Shown here in pieces: positions 23,912-32,204 of a DNA stretch of 36,450 bases (its first letter is position 1; each line of letters starts with the position of its first letter). This stretch comes from Oscillospiraceae bacterium. Its GTDB lineage: Bacteria > Bacillota > Clostridia > Oscillospirales > Ruminococcaceae. Made by a program: the position numbers and the translations under genes. The stretch is taken from contig WRBI01000028.1 in NCBI GenBank assembly GCA_009784625.1, forward strand, positions 1 to 36,450, in the 5' to 3' direction. The notes below the pieces were generated by a model, which saw only the letters and a list, made by a program, of their open reading frames with translations, was not told the origin of the DNA and did not search any database.

Positions 23912-24109
23912 TCATAGAATCAAATCATCGGATTGAACCCCAAAGCAGCGTGAAAAGGCCCGCAACTCAATATCTGTGACAAAGCGCTCGCCACTTTCGA
24001 TTTGTTGTATGGCGTTCTTTCCCAAGTCTATCCCCATAGCTGCAAGTTGTATCAGAGCTATAATCTCGGGTCGTAGTCGAAAATCTCGCCGGTTTCTTTG
24101 CTGATCCAC
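23912..24109 (-). pseudogene. Truncated XRE-type helix-turn-helix gene
   Basis: The 65-codon frame holds only the second half of a Cro/CI HTH: LIQLAAMGIDLGKNAIQQIESGERFVTDIELRAFSRCFGVQSDDL. That is the recognition helix (N-x-IQQIESG) plus helices 4-5. The first helices (RI..LR...G.TQ) are missing, and the N-terminal residues read out of frame through the 3' end of the gene at 24058-25329. No ribosome binding site fits. I take it as the 3' remnant of a regulator cut by whatever brought in the neighbouring AT-richer gene. A 41-residue product from the internal ATG is possible but would lack a full fold. Confidence 0.6.
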
Positions 24110-25329
24110 TGCTCGCCGGATGACGGGTTTGGCGTCGAAAACATGCCGCCCCCAGAAGCTAACGCTGAAAACCCACCTATCAGGGATACCGCGCCAAGAG
24201 CAACTTTCGCAAACGTTTGCCAGTCTCTGCGGGATTTTTCTTTCTTCACTTCTTCCGCTATTTTTGCGCCTTCCGATTCTAAATTATCAAAATAAGTTCT
24301 GTTACTCATTATTTCGCTATTGACGTCATCAAGTGCGTTTTTAACTTCAACCAGCTCAAACTTGTATTCATCAAAGTCAAGTAGCCTATCGTATTCCTCT
24401 TTCCATTCTTCCACATTCCAGTAATACGCTATTGAACGCACCTGGTTGTATTCGTACAAATTGTCTTCAGCTGTAATATGTATGGCGTAATCGTCCGGCA
24501 TTTTTTTGCCTGTAAAAATTTTCAAATATTCAAAGTAAGCGTCAGTGCATGTTTTCTTGCACTTAAAATAGTCTCGGGATTTTTCTATAAGGCCATTTTT
24601 GTGATCCATGTATTCATCATAAGAGGCCCGCTCCGGCTCGCCCATGTTTTGAACTCTTTGTCTTATCTCTTCGCGTTTTCGCTCCTTTCTTCTTTCAAAC
24701 ACATCTATCAAGCTCAACGCATCGTACAGTTTGTTTGATACGTTTACTTCAATCCGAAAATCTTCCCAATCTTCATGGGTATCAGCTTTCCCGCCTTTGG
24801 CCAAAGCTTTTTTGTAGTTATCACACACATGCTCCCAGTCGTAGGCATAAGCGTTGTAAAGGTCTTCATAGAAGCGGCGCACCAATGACGGGACAGCATA
24901 AGCAAACGGAATAGAAAAATATGCCTCGCCGGCAGCACTGTTAACAAGTGTCTCAAGCTTTTTCGCCACGCGGTCGTATATTCTAAGCTCCTCTGTAAGA
25001 CCGCGTTTGCCGTACTCTTCATCGTAAAACCAGTCATCATTTATTATTTTTTGATAGCACTCGTAGCCATCATCAGTAAGAGAGTCTATCTCTTCTTGTG
25101 TAAACCTGTGTGATCTCCGCAAGCTTGTTGTGCTCAAACGCACGATGCGACCAAGTGAAACCAATAGATCCCCCATCGTGGTAGACAGCACTCCTCCATA
25201 ATCAGCTGCTTTTTCCATAAAATCCCGAAGCTCGGCGCGGGTCGTAAAGTTTCTGCATAAATCTCGATCCCGTTGTTCGTCGTCGCTGCTGTTGAAGATT
25301 TTACTGATATCCATTAGCCTTGCCCCCAT
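24058..25329 (-). CDS. Hypothetical protein, helical with C-terminal hydrophobic segment
   Basis: 423 residues, rich in charged and aromatic residues, largely helical. Segments around 205-235 (ERRKERKREEIRQRVQ) and 315-375 (EVKNALDDVNSEIMSNRTYFDNLESEGAKIAEEVKKEKSRRDW) look like coiled coil. One hydrophobic stretch near the C-terminus (about 377-397, FAKVALGAVSLIGGFSALASGG) could be a membrane anchor. No family recognised. The gene is clearly AT-richer than its neighbours and is flanked by a broken XRE gene and a tRNA operon, a typical acquired-island setting. A GAGG site lies 8 nt before the ATG at 25329; an ATG at 25314 is an alternative. Confidence 0.75.
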   Translation of the reverse strand: MGARLMDISKIFNSSDDEQRDRDLCRNFTTRAELRDFMEKAADYGGVLSTTMGDLLVSLGRIVRLSTTSLRRSHRFTQEEIDSLTDDGYECYQKIINDDWFYDEEYGKRGLTEELRIYDRVAKKLETLVNSAAGEAYFSIPFAYAVPSLVRRFYEDLYNAYAYDWEHVCDNYKKALAKGGKADTHEDWEDFRIEVNVSNKLYDALSLIDVFERRKERKREEIRQRVQNMGEPERASYDEYMDHKNGLIEKSRDYFKCKKTCTDAYFEYLKIFTGKKMPDDYAIHITAEDNLYEYNQVRSIAYYWNVEEWKEEYDRLLDFDEYKFELVEVKNALDDVNSEIMSNRTYFDNLESEGAKIAEEVKKEKSRRDWQTFAKVALGAVSLIGGFSALASGGGMFSTPNPSSGEQWISKETGEIFDYDPRL

Positions 25330-25517
25330 TTCACGACCTCAGATAGCTACAACTATAGCAAAAAGCATGGGGTTTTACAAGAGACAAGTTTTGAGCAAGA
25401 TGGATGCGATGTAGCCGCAAGGGCACAACAACGAACAAGAGGGCAGCGCTTAGCTACCCTCTTTGTACTGGCGATTAGGACGTTTTTAGGTGCAGGTATG
25501 GCCGCGAGCGCAAAACA

Positions 25518-25549
25518 TATCGCGTCCCCACAATGTGAGGACGCGATAT
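25518..25549 (-). terminator. Terminator of the tRNA operon
   Basis: An 11-bp stem (atatcgcgtcc / ggacgcgatat) with a 10-nt loop that can pair partly; on the minus strand it is followed by GTTTTG. It lies about 20 nt beyond tRNA-Gly. Confidence 0.7.
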
Positions 25550-25569
25550 TGGCTGCCCCGGCTCGGGGC

Positions 25570-25645
25570 TGGAGCGGGTTACGAGGCTCGAACTCGCTAC
25601 CTCCACCTTGGCAAGGTGGCGCTCTACCAGATGAGCTAAACCCGC
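25570..25645 (-). tRNA. tRNA-Gly (GCC)
   Basis: Minus-strand cloverleaf: acceptor GCGGGTT/AACCCGC, anticodon loop TTGCCAA (GCC), T-arm GCGAG-TTCGAGC-CTCGT, encoded CCA. Last of four tRNAs in the operon. Confidence 0.97.
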
Positions 25646-25651
25646 GAATAT

Positions 25652-25727
<76 letters not shown>

Positions 25728-25776
25728 ATGCCGTGTCGTTGGGAACTGTATGAGCGCTCAACGACGGTACAGCGAA

Positions 25777-25853
25777 TGGCGACCCGGAAGGGACTCGAAC
25801 CCTCGACCTCTAGCGTGACAGGCTAGCGTTCTAACCATCTGAACTACCGGGCC
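25777..25853 (-). tRNA. tRNA-Asp (GTC)
   Basis: Minus-strand cloverleaf: acceptor GGCCCGG/CCGGGTC, anticodon stem CTAGC/GCTAG with loop CTGTCAC (GTC), T-arm GAGGG-TTCGAGT-CCCTT, discriminator G and encoded CCA. Confidence 0.97.
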
Positions 25854-25860
25854 GTACAAC

Positions 25861-25884
25861 AACAGTTGACAATTGACAATTGTC
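25861..25884. repeat. TTGACAA-heptad repeat, solo half-copy E
   Basis: Only the left-arm units (cagttgac, aattgacaattg) are present, between tRNA-Asp and tRNA-Val. The GC centre and right arm are missing, so it is a fragment or seed of the family. Confidence 0.7.
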
Positions 25885-25935
25885 GCTATGCCTTAATGTC
25901 ATCAATGCGTAAATGCACGACGACGGGTGAAACTT

Positions 25936-26011
25936 TGGTGGGAACAACAGGGCTTGAACCTGTGACCCCCTGCTTGTAAGGCAGGTGCTCTCCCAGCTGA
26001 GCTATGCTCCC
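25936..26011 (-). tRNA. tRNA-Val (TAC)
   Basis: Minus-strand cloverleaf: acceptor GGGAGCA/TGTTCCC, anticodon loop CTTACAA (TAC), T-arm ACAGG-TTCAAGC-CCTGT, encoded CCA. First tRNA of the operon. Confidence 0.97.
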
Positions 26012-26056
26012 AGTCCTCTTTTACCGCTGTGGGAAACCCCGCTGGCGACGAATCAC

Positions 26057-26085
26057 ATTATACTATAAGGCTAAGGGCTTGTCAA
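26057..26085 (-). promoter_or_regulatory. Consensus promoter of the tRNA operon
   Basis: On the minus strand TTGACA (26085-26080) and TATAAT (26062-26057) with a 17-nt spacer, 46 nt before tRNA-Val. Confidence 0.92.
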
Positions 26086-26154
26086 CTAGTTTTTCGAAAA
26101 TTGTTGGAACGCAAAGCGAAAGCTGGAAATGTGCAGATATGGGCGCGCGGGCGG

Positions 26155-26823
26155 CTAAAGTTCCCCGTCCGCGCTGACCACCGCGGTGAACAGGGCCATC
26201 TCGCCGGGCGGTACCGGTTTGTTCTTGTGGATACAGCCGAAAAACCAGCGCCTGTGGGCACATTTCTCGCGCACTTCGTCAAAGAATGCGTCCAGTACGT
26301 TGGCGGTATTCAGGCCCATGAGCAGGAACTGCATGATCTTTCGGCTGGGGCGGTGGGTGATTATGTAATCGACTTTGTAGTCATGCTTAATCAGGTTTTG
26401 CCGGCCATTTTCAATTTCTTCGGGGGTGGGCAGGTCCTGACCTTCCGGGTTGATGGCCAGCGCCCCCTCGTCTTCGTAGCCGCCCCCGCCGAAAGCAAAA
26501 ATCTTTTTGTCCTCGACCGTTACCACCTCACCCCGGCAAAGCAGGCGGAGCTTGCCGCTGATCTCGCGGGTTTTGCCGCCCTGCCACTCGGTGATCGGGT
26601 AAGAGCAAAGCAGGGATATGTTGTCGTGGTTGCCCTCGACAAACAGGGTGTTGAACCGGCGCTTGCCGATCCACTTGAGTGTTTTTGCCTCGCGCTCAGA
26701 GCCGTCCCAAACAAAGCCGAAATCGCCGCAAACGATTAAGGTATCGCCCTTTTTCAGCCGGCGGACCTCTTTGCTTTTAAAGCGGCCGATATCGCCGTGC
26801 ATATCCCCGGTTATATAAATCAA
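26155..26823 (-). CDS. Calcineurin-like metallophosphoesterase
   Basis: 222 residues. All five metal-binding blocks are seen: GDMHGD near residues 6-11, GDFG near 33-36, EGNHDN near 65-70, THRPS near 156-160 and a final GCIHKNKP in place of the usual GHTH. That last change may alter the second metal site. It probably hydrolyses phosphodiesters or phosphomonoesters in the cytosol; the substrate is unknown. A longer frame starting at 26865 runs into repeat copy F. The true start is more likely TTG at 26823, 7 nt after GGAGG, which puts the first strand (IYITGDMHG) at the N-terminus as in relatives. Confidence 0.9.
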   Translation of the reverse strand: MIYITGDMHGDIGRFKSKEVRRLKKGDTLIVCGDFGFVWDGSEREAKTLKWIGKRRFNTLFVEGNHDNISLLCSYPITEWQGGKTREISGKLRLLCRGEVVTVEDKKIFAFGGGGYEDEGALAINPEGQDLPTPEEIENGRQNLIKHDYKVDYIITHRPSRKIMQFLLMGLNTANVLDAFFDEVREKCAHRRWFFGCIHKNKPVPPGEMALFTAVVSADGEL

Positions 26824-26834
26824 AGCCTTACCTC

Positions 26835-26960
26835 CAATTGACAATTGACAATTGACAATGTACAATTATGGTATCGTTGCGCGATAAATCTTTTGTTGCG
26901 GCGCATATCGAATCCACTCACAGTCAATTGTAAATTGTCCACTGTCAATTGTCAATTGTA
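26835..26960. repeat. TTGACAA-heptad palindromic repeat, copy F
   Basis: Three exact tandem ttgacaa units start the left arm (26837-26857). The centre holds tatggtatcgttgcgcgataaat, and the right arm (26919-26960) holds inverse tgtcaatt units. It fills the gap between the divergently transcribed metallophosphoesterase and DD-carboxypeptidase genes, so both promoters must lie inside it or be provided by it. Confidence 0.87.
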
Positions 26961-26983
26961 ATTTATACCGCAAGGTAGAAAGA

Positions 26984-26995
26984 ATGTCAAAATGA
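26984..26995 (+). promoter_or_regulatory. Three-codon upstream ORF overlapping the DD-carboxypeptidase start
   Basis: ATG-TCA-AAA-TGA starts 8 nt after AAGG (26972-26975), and its stop overlaps the main ATG (26992) as ATGA. The main ATG itself is 16 nt from that site, too far for ordinary initiation. Confidence 0.4.
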
Positions 26996-28344
26996 AAAAA
27001 GTAACATCGATGATTTTGGCGCTTGCTTTGCTTTATATACTGCCCGCATCTGCTCTGGCGGCCGAAAGCGGCCTTGGTATTTCGCCGCCCGGGACGATTC
27101 ACAGCGAGGTTGTATATCTATTTAATATGGACGAAGATATGGTCATATACCAGCGGGGGGCCGACCAGCCCATGTACCCCGCCTCATTGACCAAGATTAT
27201 GACCGCCATCCTCGCCATTGAAAACACCCCGGACATGCGTGAGATTGTTACCTACCCCGCTTATGTGCAAAACTATCTGTTTAACTATCAGGTGCGGATG
27301 GGCTATTCGGTCAGCCTGGCCGGGATGCGCGCAGGGGAAGAAATGCCGATGGGCGACCTTCTTTACGGGCTGATGCTGCGCTCGGGGAACGAGATCGCCA
27401 TGACCATCGCCGACCATGTAGGCGGCAGCCAGGAAGGCTTTGTCGAAATGATGAACCGCCGGGCCGCGGAGCTTGGCGCGGCAAACACAAACTTTGAAAA
27501 CGCAACCGGTCTGCACCACCCGGATATGGTCACCACCGCCCGGGATATGGCCATATTAACGAAGCACGCGATGGGTCTGCCCGGGTTTATGGATGTGGTC
27601 ACCACCCATCAGTATGTGGCCGGGCCGACCAACATGAGCACCCGCCTTGAGTGGAACACCACCAACGCCATGCAAATTCCCGGCTCACGGTTTTTTAACC
27701 CGGCTATACGCGGGGTCAAAACCGGCTCGACCGGTCAGGCCGGGCGGTGTTTTATCTCAACCGCCACCCGGGACGGGTTCACATACCTGCTCGTACTCAT
27801 GAACGCGCCTTTTTTGCACCCCGAAACCGGCGAGGTGCTGGGCGAAATCTACACGTTTGTAGACGCCCAAAACATCTATGAGTGGGCGTTTCGGACTTTT
27901 CAGGTGCTGCCGCTGATCGGGCGCAGTATGCGGGTACACGAAATTCCGCTCAGGCTTTCGGCCGGGCAGGATTTTCTGCCGCTTGAGACCGGCGAGCAGG
28001 TGACCGCACTGGTCCCCCGGGATATTGACCTTGAGGCCGCTCTCACCCAAATGTTTGAGCTGCCCGATTCGATCGACGCGCCAATCGAACGCGGCGAGGT
28101 GATCGGCTATATGCGCCTGGTTTTGGACGGGCGGGAGGTTGGCCGGGTTGAACTTCTGGCCGCCGAAACGGTTTCCGCATCCCGTTTTTTACTCCTGCTT
28201 GAGCAGATCACCGCCATCCTCGGCTCGTTCTGGTTTCGGTTTTCGGTTATCTTTGTCCTTTTATTAATTGTTTTGTACGTGATTCTCATGGTTGCCCGCA
28301 ACAAAAGGCGCAGGGGCGGCTACCGGCCCAAGCGCCGGATATAG
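26992..28344 (+). CDS. D-alanyl-D-alanine carboxypeptidase, peptidase S11
   Basis: 450 residues. A signal peptide (1-23, cleavage after ALA) exports it. Penicillin-binding motifs are complete: SLTK at 65-68, SGN at 131-133 and KTG at 243-245. A C-terminal beta domain follows, then a membrane segment (about 405-432) and a basic tail RRRGGYRPKRR. It trims the terminal D-Ala of peptidoglycan stem peptides outside the membrane (DacA/DacF/PBP5 type). Unlike the usual amphipathic anchor, this protein has a true C-terminal transmembrane helix. The AAGG site is placed for a tiny ATG-TCA-AAA-TGA reading frame that overlaps the real start, suggesting reinitiation. Confidence 0.95.
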   Translation: MKKVTSMILALALLYILPASALAAESGLGISPPGTIHSEVVYLFNMDEDMVIYQRGADQPMYPASLTKIMTAILAIENTPDMREIVTYPAYVQNYLFNYQVRMGYSVSLAGMRAGEEMPMGDLLYGLMLRSGNEIAMTIADHVGGSQEGFVEMMNRRAAELGAANTNFENATGLHHPDMVTTARDMAILTKHAMGLPGFMDVVTTHQYVAGPTNMSTRLEWNTTNAMQIPGSRFFNPAIRGVKTGSTGQAGRCFISTATRDGFTYLLVLMNAPFLHPETGEVLGEIYTFVDAQNIYEWAFRTFQVLPLIGRSMRVHEIPLRLSAGQDFLPLETGEQVTALVPRDIDLEAALTQMFELPDSIDAPIERGEVIGYMRLVLDGREVGRVELLAAETVSASRFLLLLEQITAILGSFWFRFSVIFVLLLIVLYVILMVARNKRRRGGYRPKRRI

Positions 28345-28650
28345 ATGACGTATTACCCACTGTATAGGCATGTGATTTACCGCGCAGCAAAAGGGAAAGT
28401 GCAGGTCAAGTGCTTTGACAATTTCTGACAGGTAATTCTTGGCTGATCAATCAAACAGCGCGGTGACAGGCGCGGGGCGGCGTTGAAAACTTTGTGGAAA
28501 GCGTTGAAGAATATACATCAAGTAAACCGAACTTGACAGGCAAGCTTGTAAACCAGCCTACGAATGTGGTAGACTATATAGTTAGAAAACAGGCATTAGC
28601 GGGAGTGGCACTCAAGCCCTTCGCATTGCTGTTTTCCAGCGACTAACCGG
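28345..28650. other. 306-bp gap before the flippase gene
   Basis: No gene or strong hairpin seen. Around 28533-28580 there is a ttgaca and, 31 nt on, a tagactatatag, which is too far apart for a normal promoter. A promoter for the flippase gene probably lies here but cannot be fixed by eye. Confidence 0.4.
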
Positions 28651-30102
28651 ATGAGCAAAGGGATGAGCAAAGGGATGAGCGGAGAAAGCAAGGGCGCGGG
28701 CCGTTACCGAAGCCTTGTCAACAATACACTGCTCTTTGGGCTTTCGACCTTTGGCTCCAAGCTTTTGCCCTTTCTTATGCTGCCGCTTTACACCCGGGTC
28801 TTTTCGACCGATGAGTACGGCCTGCGGGATTTGTTGATTGCCAGCTGTAATTTGATGGTGCCGATCATCACCCTTTGTATTCACGAGGCGGTCATCCGCT
28901 TTGGGATGGAAAAAGAAACCCGCCGCCGGGATGTTTTTACCACATCCATTGTGGTAATCCTATCCGGGTACGCATTGCTTTGGCTGTTCTACCCCTTGAT
29001 CGGCCGGGTTGAGCACCATCAGGGCTATATGTACCTGCTCTACGCCTACACGCTCACGGCGGCCTTGCGCTCGTCGGTCACCCATTTTGTCCGCGCCTCC
29101 GGGTTTGTAAAGCTCTTTGCGCTGGACGGCGTGATGACCACACTGCTGACCGTCGTGCTCAATGTGGTCTTCCTGGTGCCCATGCGGCTGGGTGTACACG
29201 GTTACCTGCTGGCCACCGTGCTTGCGGACGCGGCTTCGGTGCTCTTTCTGGTTTTCTTCCTCAAGCTTTACCGGTTTTTGTCCCTGCGCGGGCTCAATCG
29301 CGCCACCCTCAAAGAGATGATCGCTTACAGTGTGCCGCTTATGCCGACCGCTGTGTTCTGGTGGGTGACCAATCTTTCCAGCCGATATTTTGTCACCTTT
29401 ATGGTCGGGCTGGAGGCGACCGGGCTCTACTCGGCGGCGGGTGCGATTCCGCGGATGATCACCCTGGTCTCGACCATCTTCATTCAGGCCTGGCAGATTT
29501 CGGCGTTCACCGAGTACAAATCCGAAGAGGGCGAGAAGTTTTATTCAACCGTTTTTCGCAGCTACTATACCCTGATCTTTCTGGCCGCCTCGGGGATTAT
29601 CCTGCTGGTCAAGCCGATCATGATGGTGCTGGTTTCCCCCGCTTTTTATGAGAGCTGGCGGTATGTGCCCTTTTTGGTGCTGGCGGTCGGGTTTTCCTGT
29701 CTTGTAACTTTTTTGGGAACGGTTTACAACGCCCACAAGCGCAACGTCATGATCACACTGACCACATTCATCGGCGCCGGAGTGAACGTTTTGCTCAACA
29801 TCCTGCTCATCCCGCGCATAGGCGCGAACGGTGCGGCGATTGCGACTTTTATCAGCTTTTTCCTGGTCTTTCTCATTCGGGCGGCAGATACCAGGCGGTA
29901 TATGAAAATCGCCATGCAATCCCCGCGGATCGCGGTCACCTTGGCCCTCCTGCTTGGCCAGACCGCGGTCACGCTCATCCAGCCCGATTACTGGCCGCTT
30001 TGGAGCAGCCTTGCCTTTGTCCTGATACTAATCACAAACGGCCGGAATGTATTGTTTATTCTAAAAAACATAAAACATCTGCTGCCAAGGCGGGCGAATT
30101 AA
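28651..30102 (+). CDS. Oligosaccharide flippase (polysaccharide biosynthesis protein)
   Basis: About 483 residues with some twelve to fourteen membrane segments. The N-terminal NTLLFGLSTFGSKLLPFLMLPLYTRVFSTDEYGLRDLL pattern is that of the Wzx/MurJ-like MOP superfamily (PF01943). It moves lipid-linked sugars across the membrane for surface polysaccharide or spore glycan. No glycosyltransferases are adjacent, so its substrate is unknown. The start is uncertain: a 12-nt unit (atgagcaaaggg) is repeated, giving ATGs at 28651, 28663 and 28675. The stop codon TAA directly precedes repeat copy G. Confidence 0.9.
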   Translation: MSKGMSKGMSGESKGAGRYRSLVNNTLLFGLSTFGSKLLPFLMLPLYTRVFSTDEYGLRDLLIASCNLMVPIITLCIHEAVIRFGMEKETRRRDVFTTSIVVILSGYALLWLFYPLIGRVEHHQGYMYLLYAYTLTAALRSSVTHFVRASGFVKLFALDGVMTTLLTVVLNVVFLVPMRLGVHGYLLATVLADAASVLFLVFFLKLYRFLSLRGLNRATLKEMIAYSVPLMPTAVFWWVTNLSSRYFVTFMVGLEATGLYSAAGAIPRMITLVSTIFIQAWQISAFTEYKSEEGEKFYSTVFRSYYTLIFLAASGIILLVKPIMMVLVSPAFYESWRYVPFLVLAVGFSCLVTFLGTVYNAHKRNVMITLTTFIGAGVNVLLNILLIPRIGANGAAIATFISFFLVFLIRAADTRRYMKIAMQSPRIAVTLALLLGQTAVTLIQPDYWPLWSSLAFVLILITNGRNVLFILKNIKHLLPRRAN

Positions 30103-30197
30103 CAGTTGACAGTTGACAGTGAAAGAATCGTTTGTGATGATTTTAAAAACGTCCGCGCAGCGGACACCGCAACTGTCCATTGTCAACTGTCAACTGT
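30103..30197. repeat. TTGACAA-heptad palindromic repeat, copy G
   Basis: Left units cagttgacagttgacagt, a perfect gtccgc-gca-gcggac palindrome (30151-30165) and right units ctgtccattgtcaactgtcaactgt. It starts right after the flippase stop and ends against the AAAGGAGG of the next gene, so it fills the whole intergenic space. Confidence 0.87.
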
Positions 30198-30212
30198 AAA
30201 GGAGGTGTAGCT

Positions 30213-32024
30213 GTGCATGAGATAGAGGCTTTTGTAGGGGCGGCGGTGTGCGCGGCTGCCGATTCCGGGCTGCCGGCCAGCGAGAAGCGCAACCTGATTC
30301 ACACGCTGTTTAACCTTGAGAGCAAAGGGGATACCGGCTTTACCAACGCCCGAACGCTAAAAGAGACAACACAGTGTCAGTACACTTTTGTGTTTGACAA
30401 ACAGGATATGTGGGACTACGCCGAAAACCGGAGATATTACGACATTGACCTGCCCCGCAAAGAAGGGTACACGAACGGCGGTCTTTACATCTGCCGCGGC
30501 CAGGCCGGCGGTTTTCCTGAATGGGAGGGCAAGGTATGCGTGGACGCGGGCTCTAAAGCATGGCAGGCAATGGTAAACGCCGGAAAAATTACCGGCCAGG
30601 GCGCTGCGCCTGTCCGGCAGATGGACGAGCAGGAAACGCTTCAGAAATCGCGGTATCTGATCACCCGTCAGACAGGCGGGATGCCGGCGCATATCCGGCG
30701 CGGGATGATCGCAATCTTCTTTTTGACCGAAACGGGAAAGATTGGGGACGTCAACGCGACCCGCGCGGCCCTGACCACTCTTCTTGGGCCAAAAGGCACA
30801 GAGGACGAAGCTTATCCCGCACCCGGCAGGGTCTATTACTTTTTGGGCGAAATGACCCCGATGGTCGCCGATCAGGAGTGGTGGGAGGACGCGTCCTGGG
30901 TTTTTTACGGCTACCGGACGGCCGAGCCGGTCACCCTCAGCCTTTGGGGGAAAGAGATACCGTGTGACCTGGGTGTCCAGCTGACCGGCGGGCCGATTCG
31001 CATCAACCCGTTCGCCGAGGGCGGGGAGTCGGTTGGATGGCTGTTAAATGCCCGCGAAACACAACGGGAGATCGCTGCCTTTGAGCGCGAGATGGATGAT
31101 TTGATCAAATCAGCATACACCCGCGGAGCTTCGCCCGTTTTGAAGAAGTGTATGAACTGGGACAAAATGCGCGCGCAGATGGCGGTTATACGCAAGATCA
31201 GCGCCACCCCCGGCATAGGGCTGGAAGAAGCGGTGACCGGCCTGACCGGTGCGTTCGCCGAGATGGCCGGTGTGCTTGAGAACGCGAGAATCCCCGAGAG
31301 CGTGCTGGGGGAGCGCAGCCCGTGCACCGCCCTGCTCGCCCGGTTAAAAGTGATGGTTCACGGCTATCTTGAGCTGGAAAAGCGGGGAAAACCGCTGGAC
31401 ATCCGTCTGTATCAAGTGCTGGGGCAGCTCGCGTTTTACCTTGAAAACTTTCTTGCCCGTTATAAGCAGATTGTGCGCAGGCGCACCCCGCCCAGCATCG
31501 CGGAGGCCGGGCAGACCCGCGCCTGGCAGGAAGAGCTGGCCGAGCTTGAAAAGGCGCCTGAGCGGGCAAACAATGCCCGCCGGGCTGAGCTGATGGAAAA
31601 TCTTTGGCGCAGCGAGGTGATGTTTATTGACGACCGTGGGATTTACGCGGCAAAGCTAACCGACTTTTACGCACAAGCCGGCGGGATGATTGAGGCCAAA
31701 CGGCGGGAAGCCACCCTGTATTTAAGCCCGCAAGGCGGTGGGGTTCCCGACCTGGCGCAGCCGCTGGCGGTCGGGGAGGCGCAGATATGCCGTCTGCAAA
31801 GTCTGCCGCTGGAGCAGGTAAGGGCGGTGGGCGGCGATGTGCTTGCGCCGGCTTTGGCCGGCGATGAATTGAGCCCGACCCTGGCTCTGGTTACCCTGCC
31901 GATGGAGGGCGGGGCAGCCGCCGCACAGCTGATGCTCGGTTTAAAAGGACAGCCGCACGCGGTTTTGCTCACCTTGGAGGGAGAGGGCCCGCCGATTGCG
32001 ACACGAGTAAGCGAAACACAATAA
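30213..32024 (+). CDS. Large protein of unknown function
   Basis: 603 residues, start GTG at 30213 after AAAGGAGGTG. The open frame extends upstream into repeat copy G, but that part has no ribosome site. No signal peptide or membrane segment. The N-terminal half (to about 290) is Trp/Tyr-rich with a conserved look (DMWDYAENRRYYDIDLPRKEG; QEWWEDASWVFYGY). The C-terminal half is helical and Arg/Glu/Ala-rich, with a probable coiled region near 290-330 and 400-470. I recognise no domain. It lies between a flippase and a FIST-sensor/kinase pair and is bounded on both sides by repeat elements. Its TAA stop may be part of the target duplication of the downstream MITE-like element. Confidence 0.8.
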   Translation: MHEIEAFVGAAVCAAADSGLPASEKRNLIHTLFNLESKGDTGFTNARTLKETTQCQYTFVFDKQDMWDYAENRRYYDIDLPRKEGYTNGGLYICRGQAGGFPEWEGKVCVDAGSKAWQAMVNAGKITGQGAAPVRQMDEQETLQKSRYLITRQTGGMPAHIRRGMIAIFFLTETGKIGDVNATRAALTTLLGPKGTEDEAYPAPGRVYYFLGEMTPMVADQEWWEDASWVFYGYRTAEPVTLSLWGKEIPCDLGVQLTGGPIRINPFAEGGESVGWLLNARETQREIAAFEREMDDLIKSAYTRGASPVLKKCMNWDKMRAQMAVIRKISATPGIGLEEAVTGLTGAFAEMAGVLENARIPESVLGERSPCTALLARLKVMVHGYLELEKRGKPLDIRLYQVLGQLAFYLENFLARYKQIVRRRTPPSIAEAGQTRAWQEELAELEKAPERANNARRAELMENLWRSEVMFIDDRGIYAAKLTDFYAQAGGMIEAKRREATLYLSPQGGGVPDLAQPLAVGEAQICRLQSLPLEQVRAVGGDVLAPALAGDELSPTLALVTLPMEGGAAAAQLMLGLKGQPHAVLLTLEGEGPPIATRVSETQ

Positions 32025-32183
32025 GAACCTGTATCCATAGCGCAAAGCGCCGTTTTGGCGGGTCTTTTTTCCGCCCTGCCGCGTCAATTTTTCTTAGGGC
32101 GCACAGAGTATTCCAAGAAAAACTTCTTTGCGTGGAGAAACAAGATACGCCAACCCGAAACTTTTCGTTATGAATACAGGCTC
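32025..32183. mobile_element. MITE-like element with 15-bp inverted ends
   Basis: The ends gaacctgtatccata (32025-32039) and tatgaatacaggctc (32169-32183) are inverse complements at 13 of 15 positions. TAA flanks both sides (32022-32024, 32184-32186), as a 3-bp target duplication would. Inside are tttttctt/aagaaaaa and other short inverted repeats, and no gene. Size 159 bp. The 3-bp TNA-type duplication would fit mobilisation by an IS5-group transposase. Confidence 0.6.
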
Positions 32184-32204
32184 TAAAATTAGGAGGTATG
32201 CACT

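Noticed and set aside
26835-26960. Repeat copies as a CRISPR array
   Set aside because: The units are contiguous 7-bp heptads and inverted arms, without regular spacers or cas genes.
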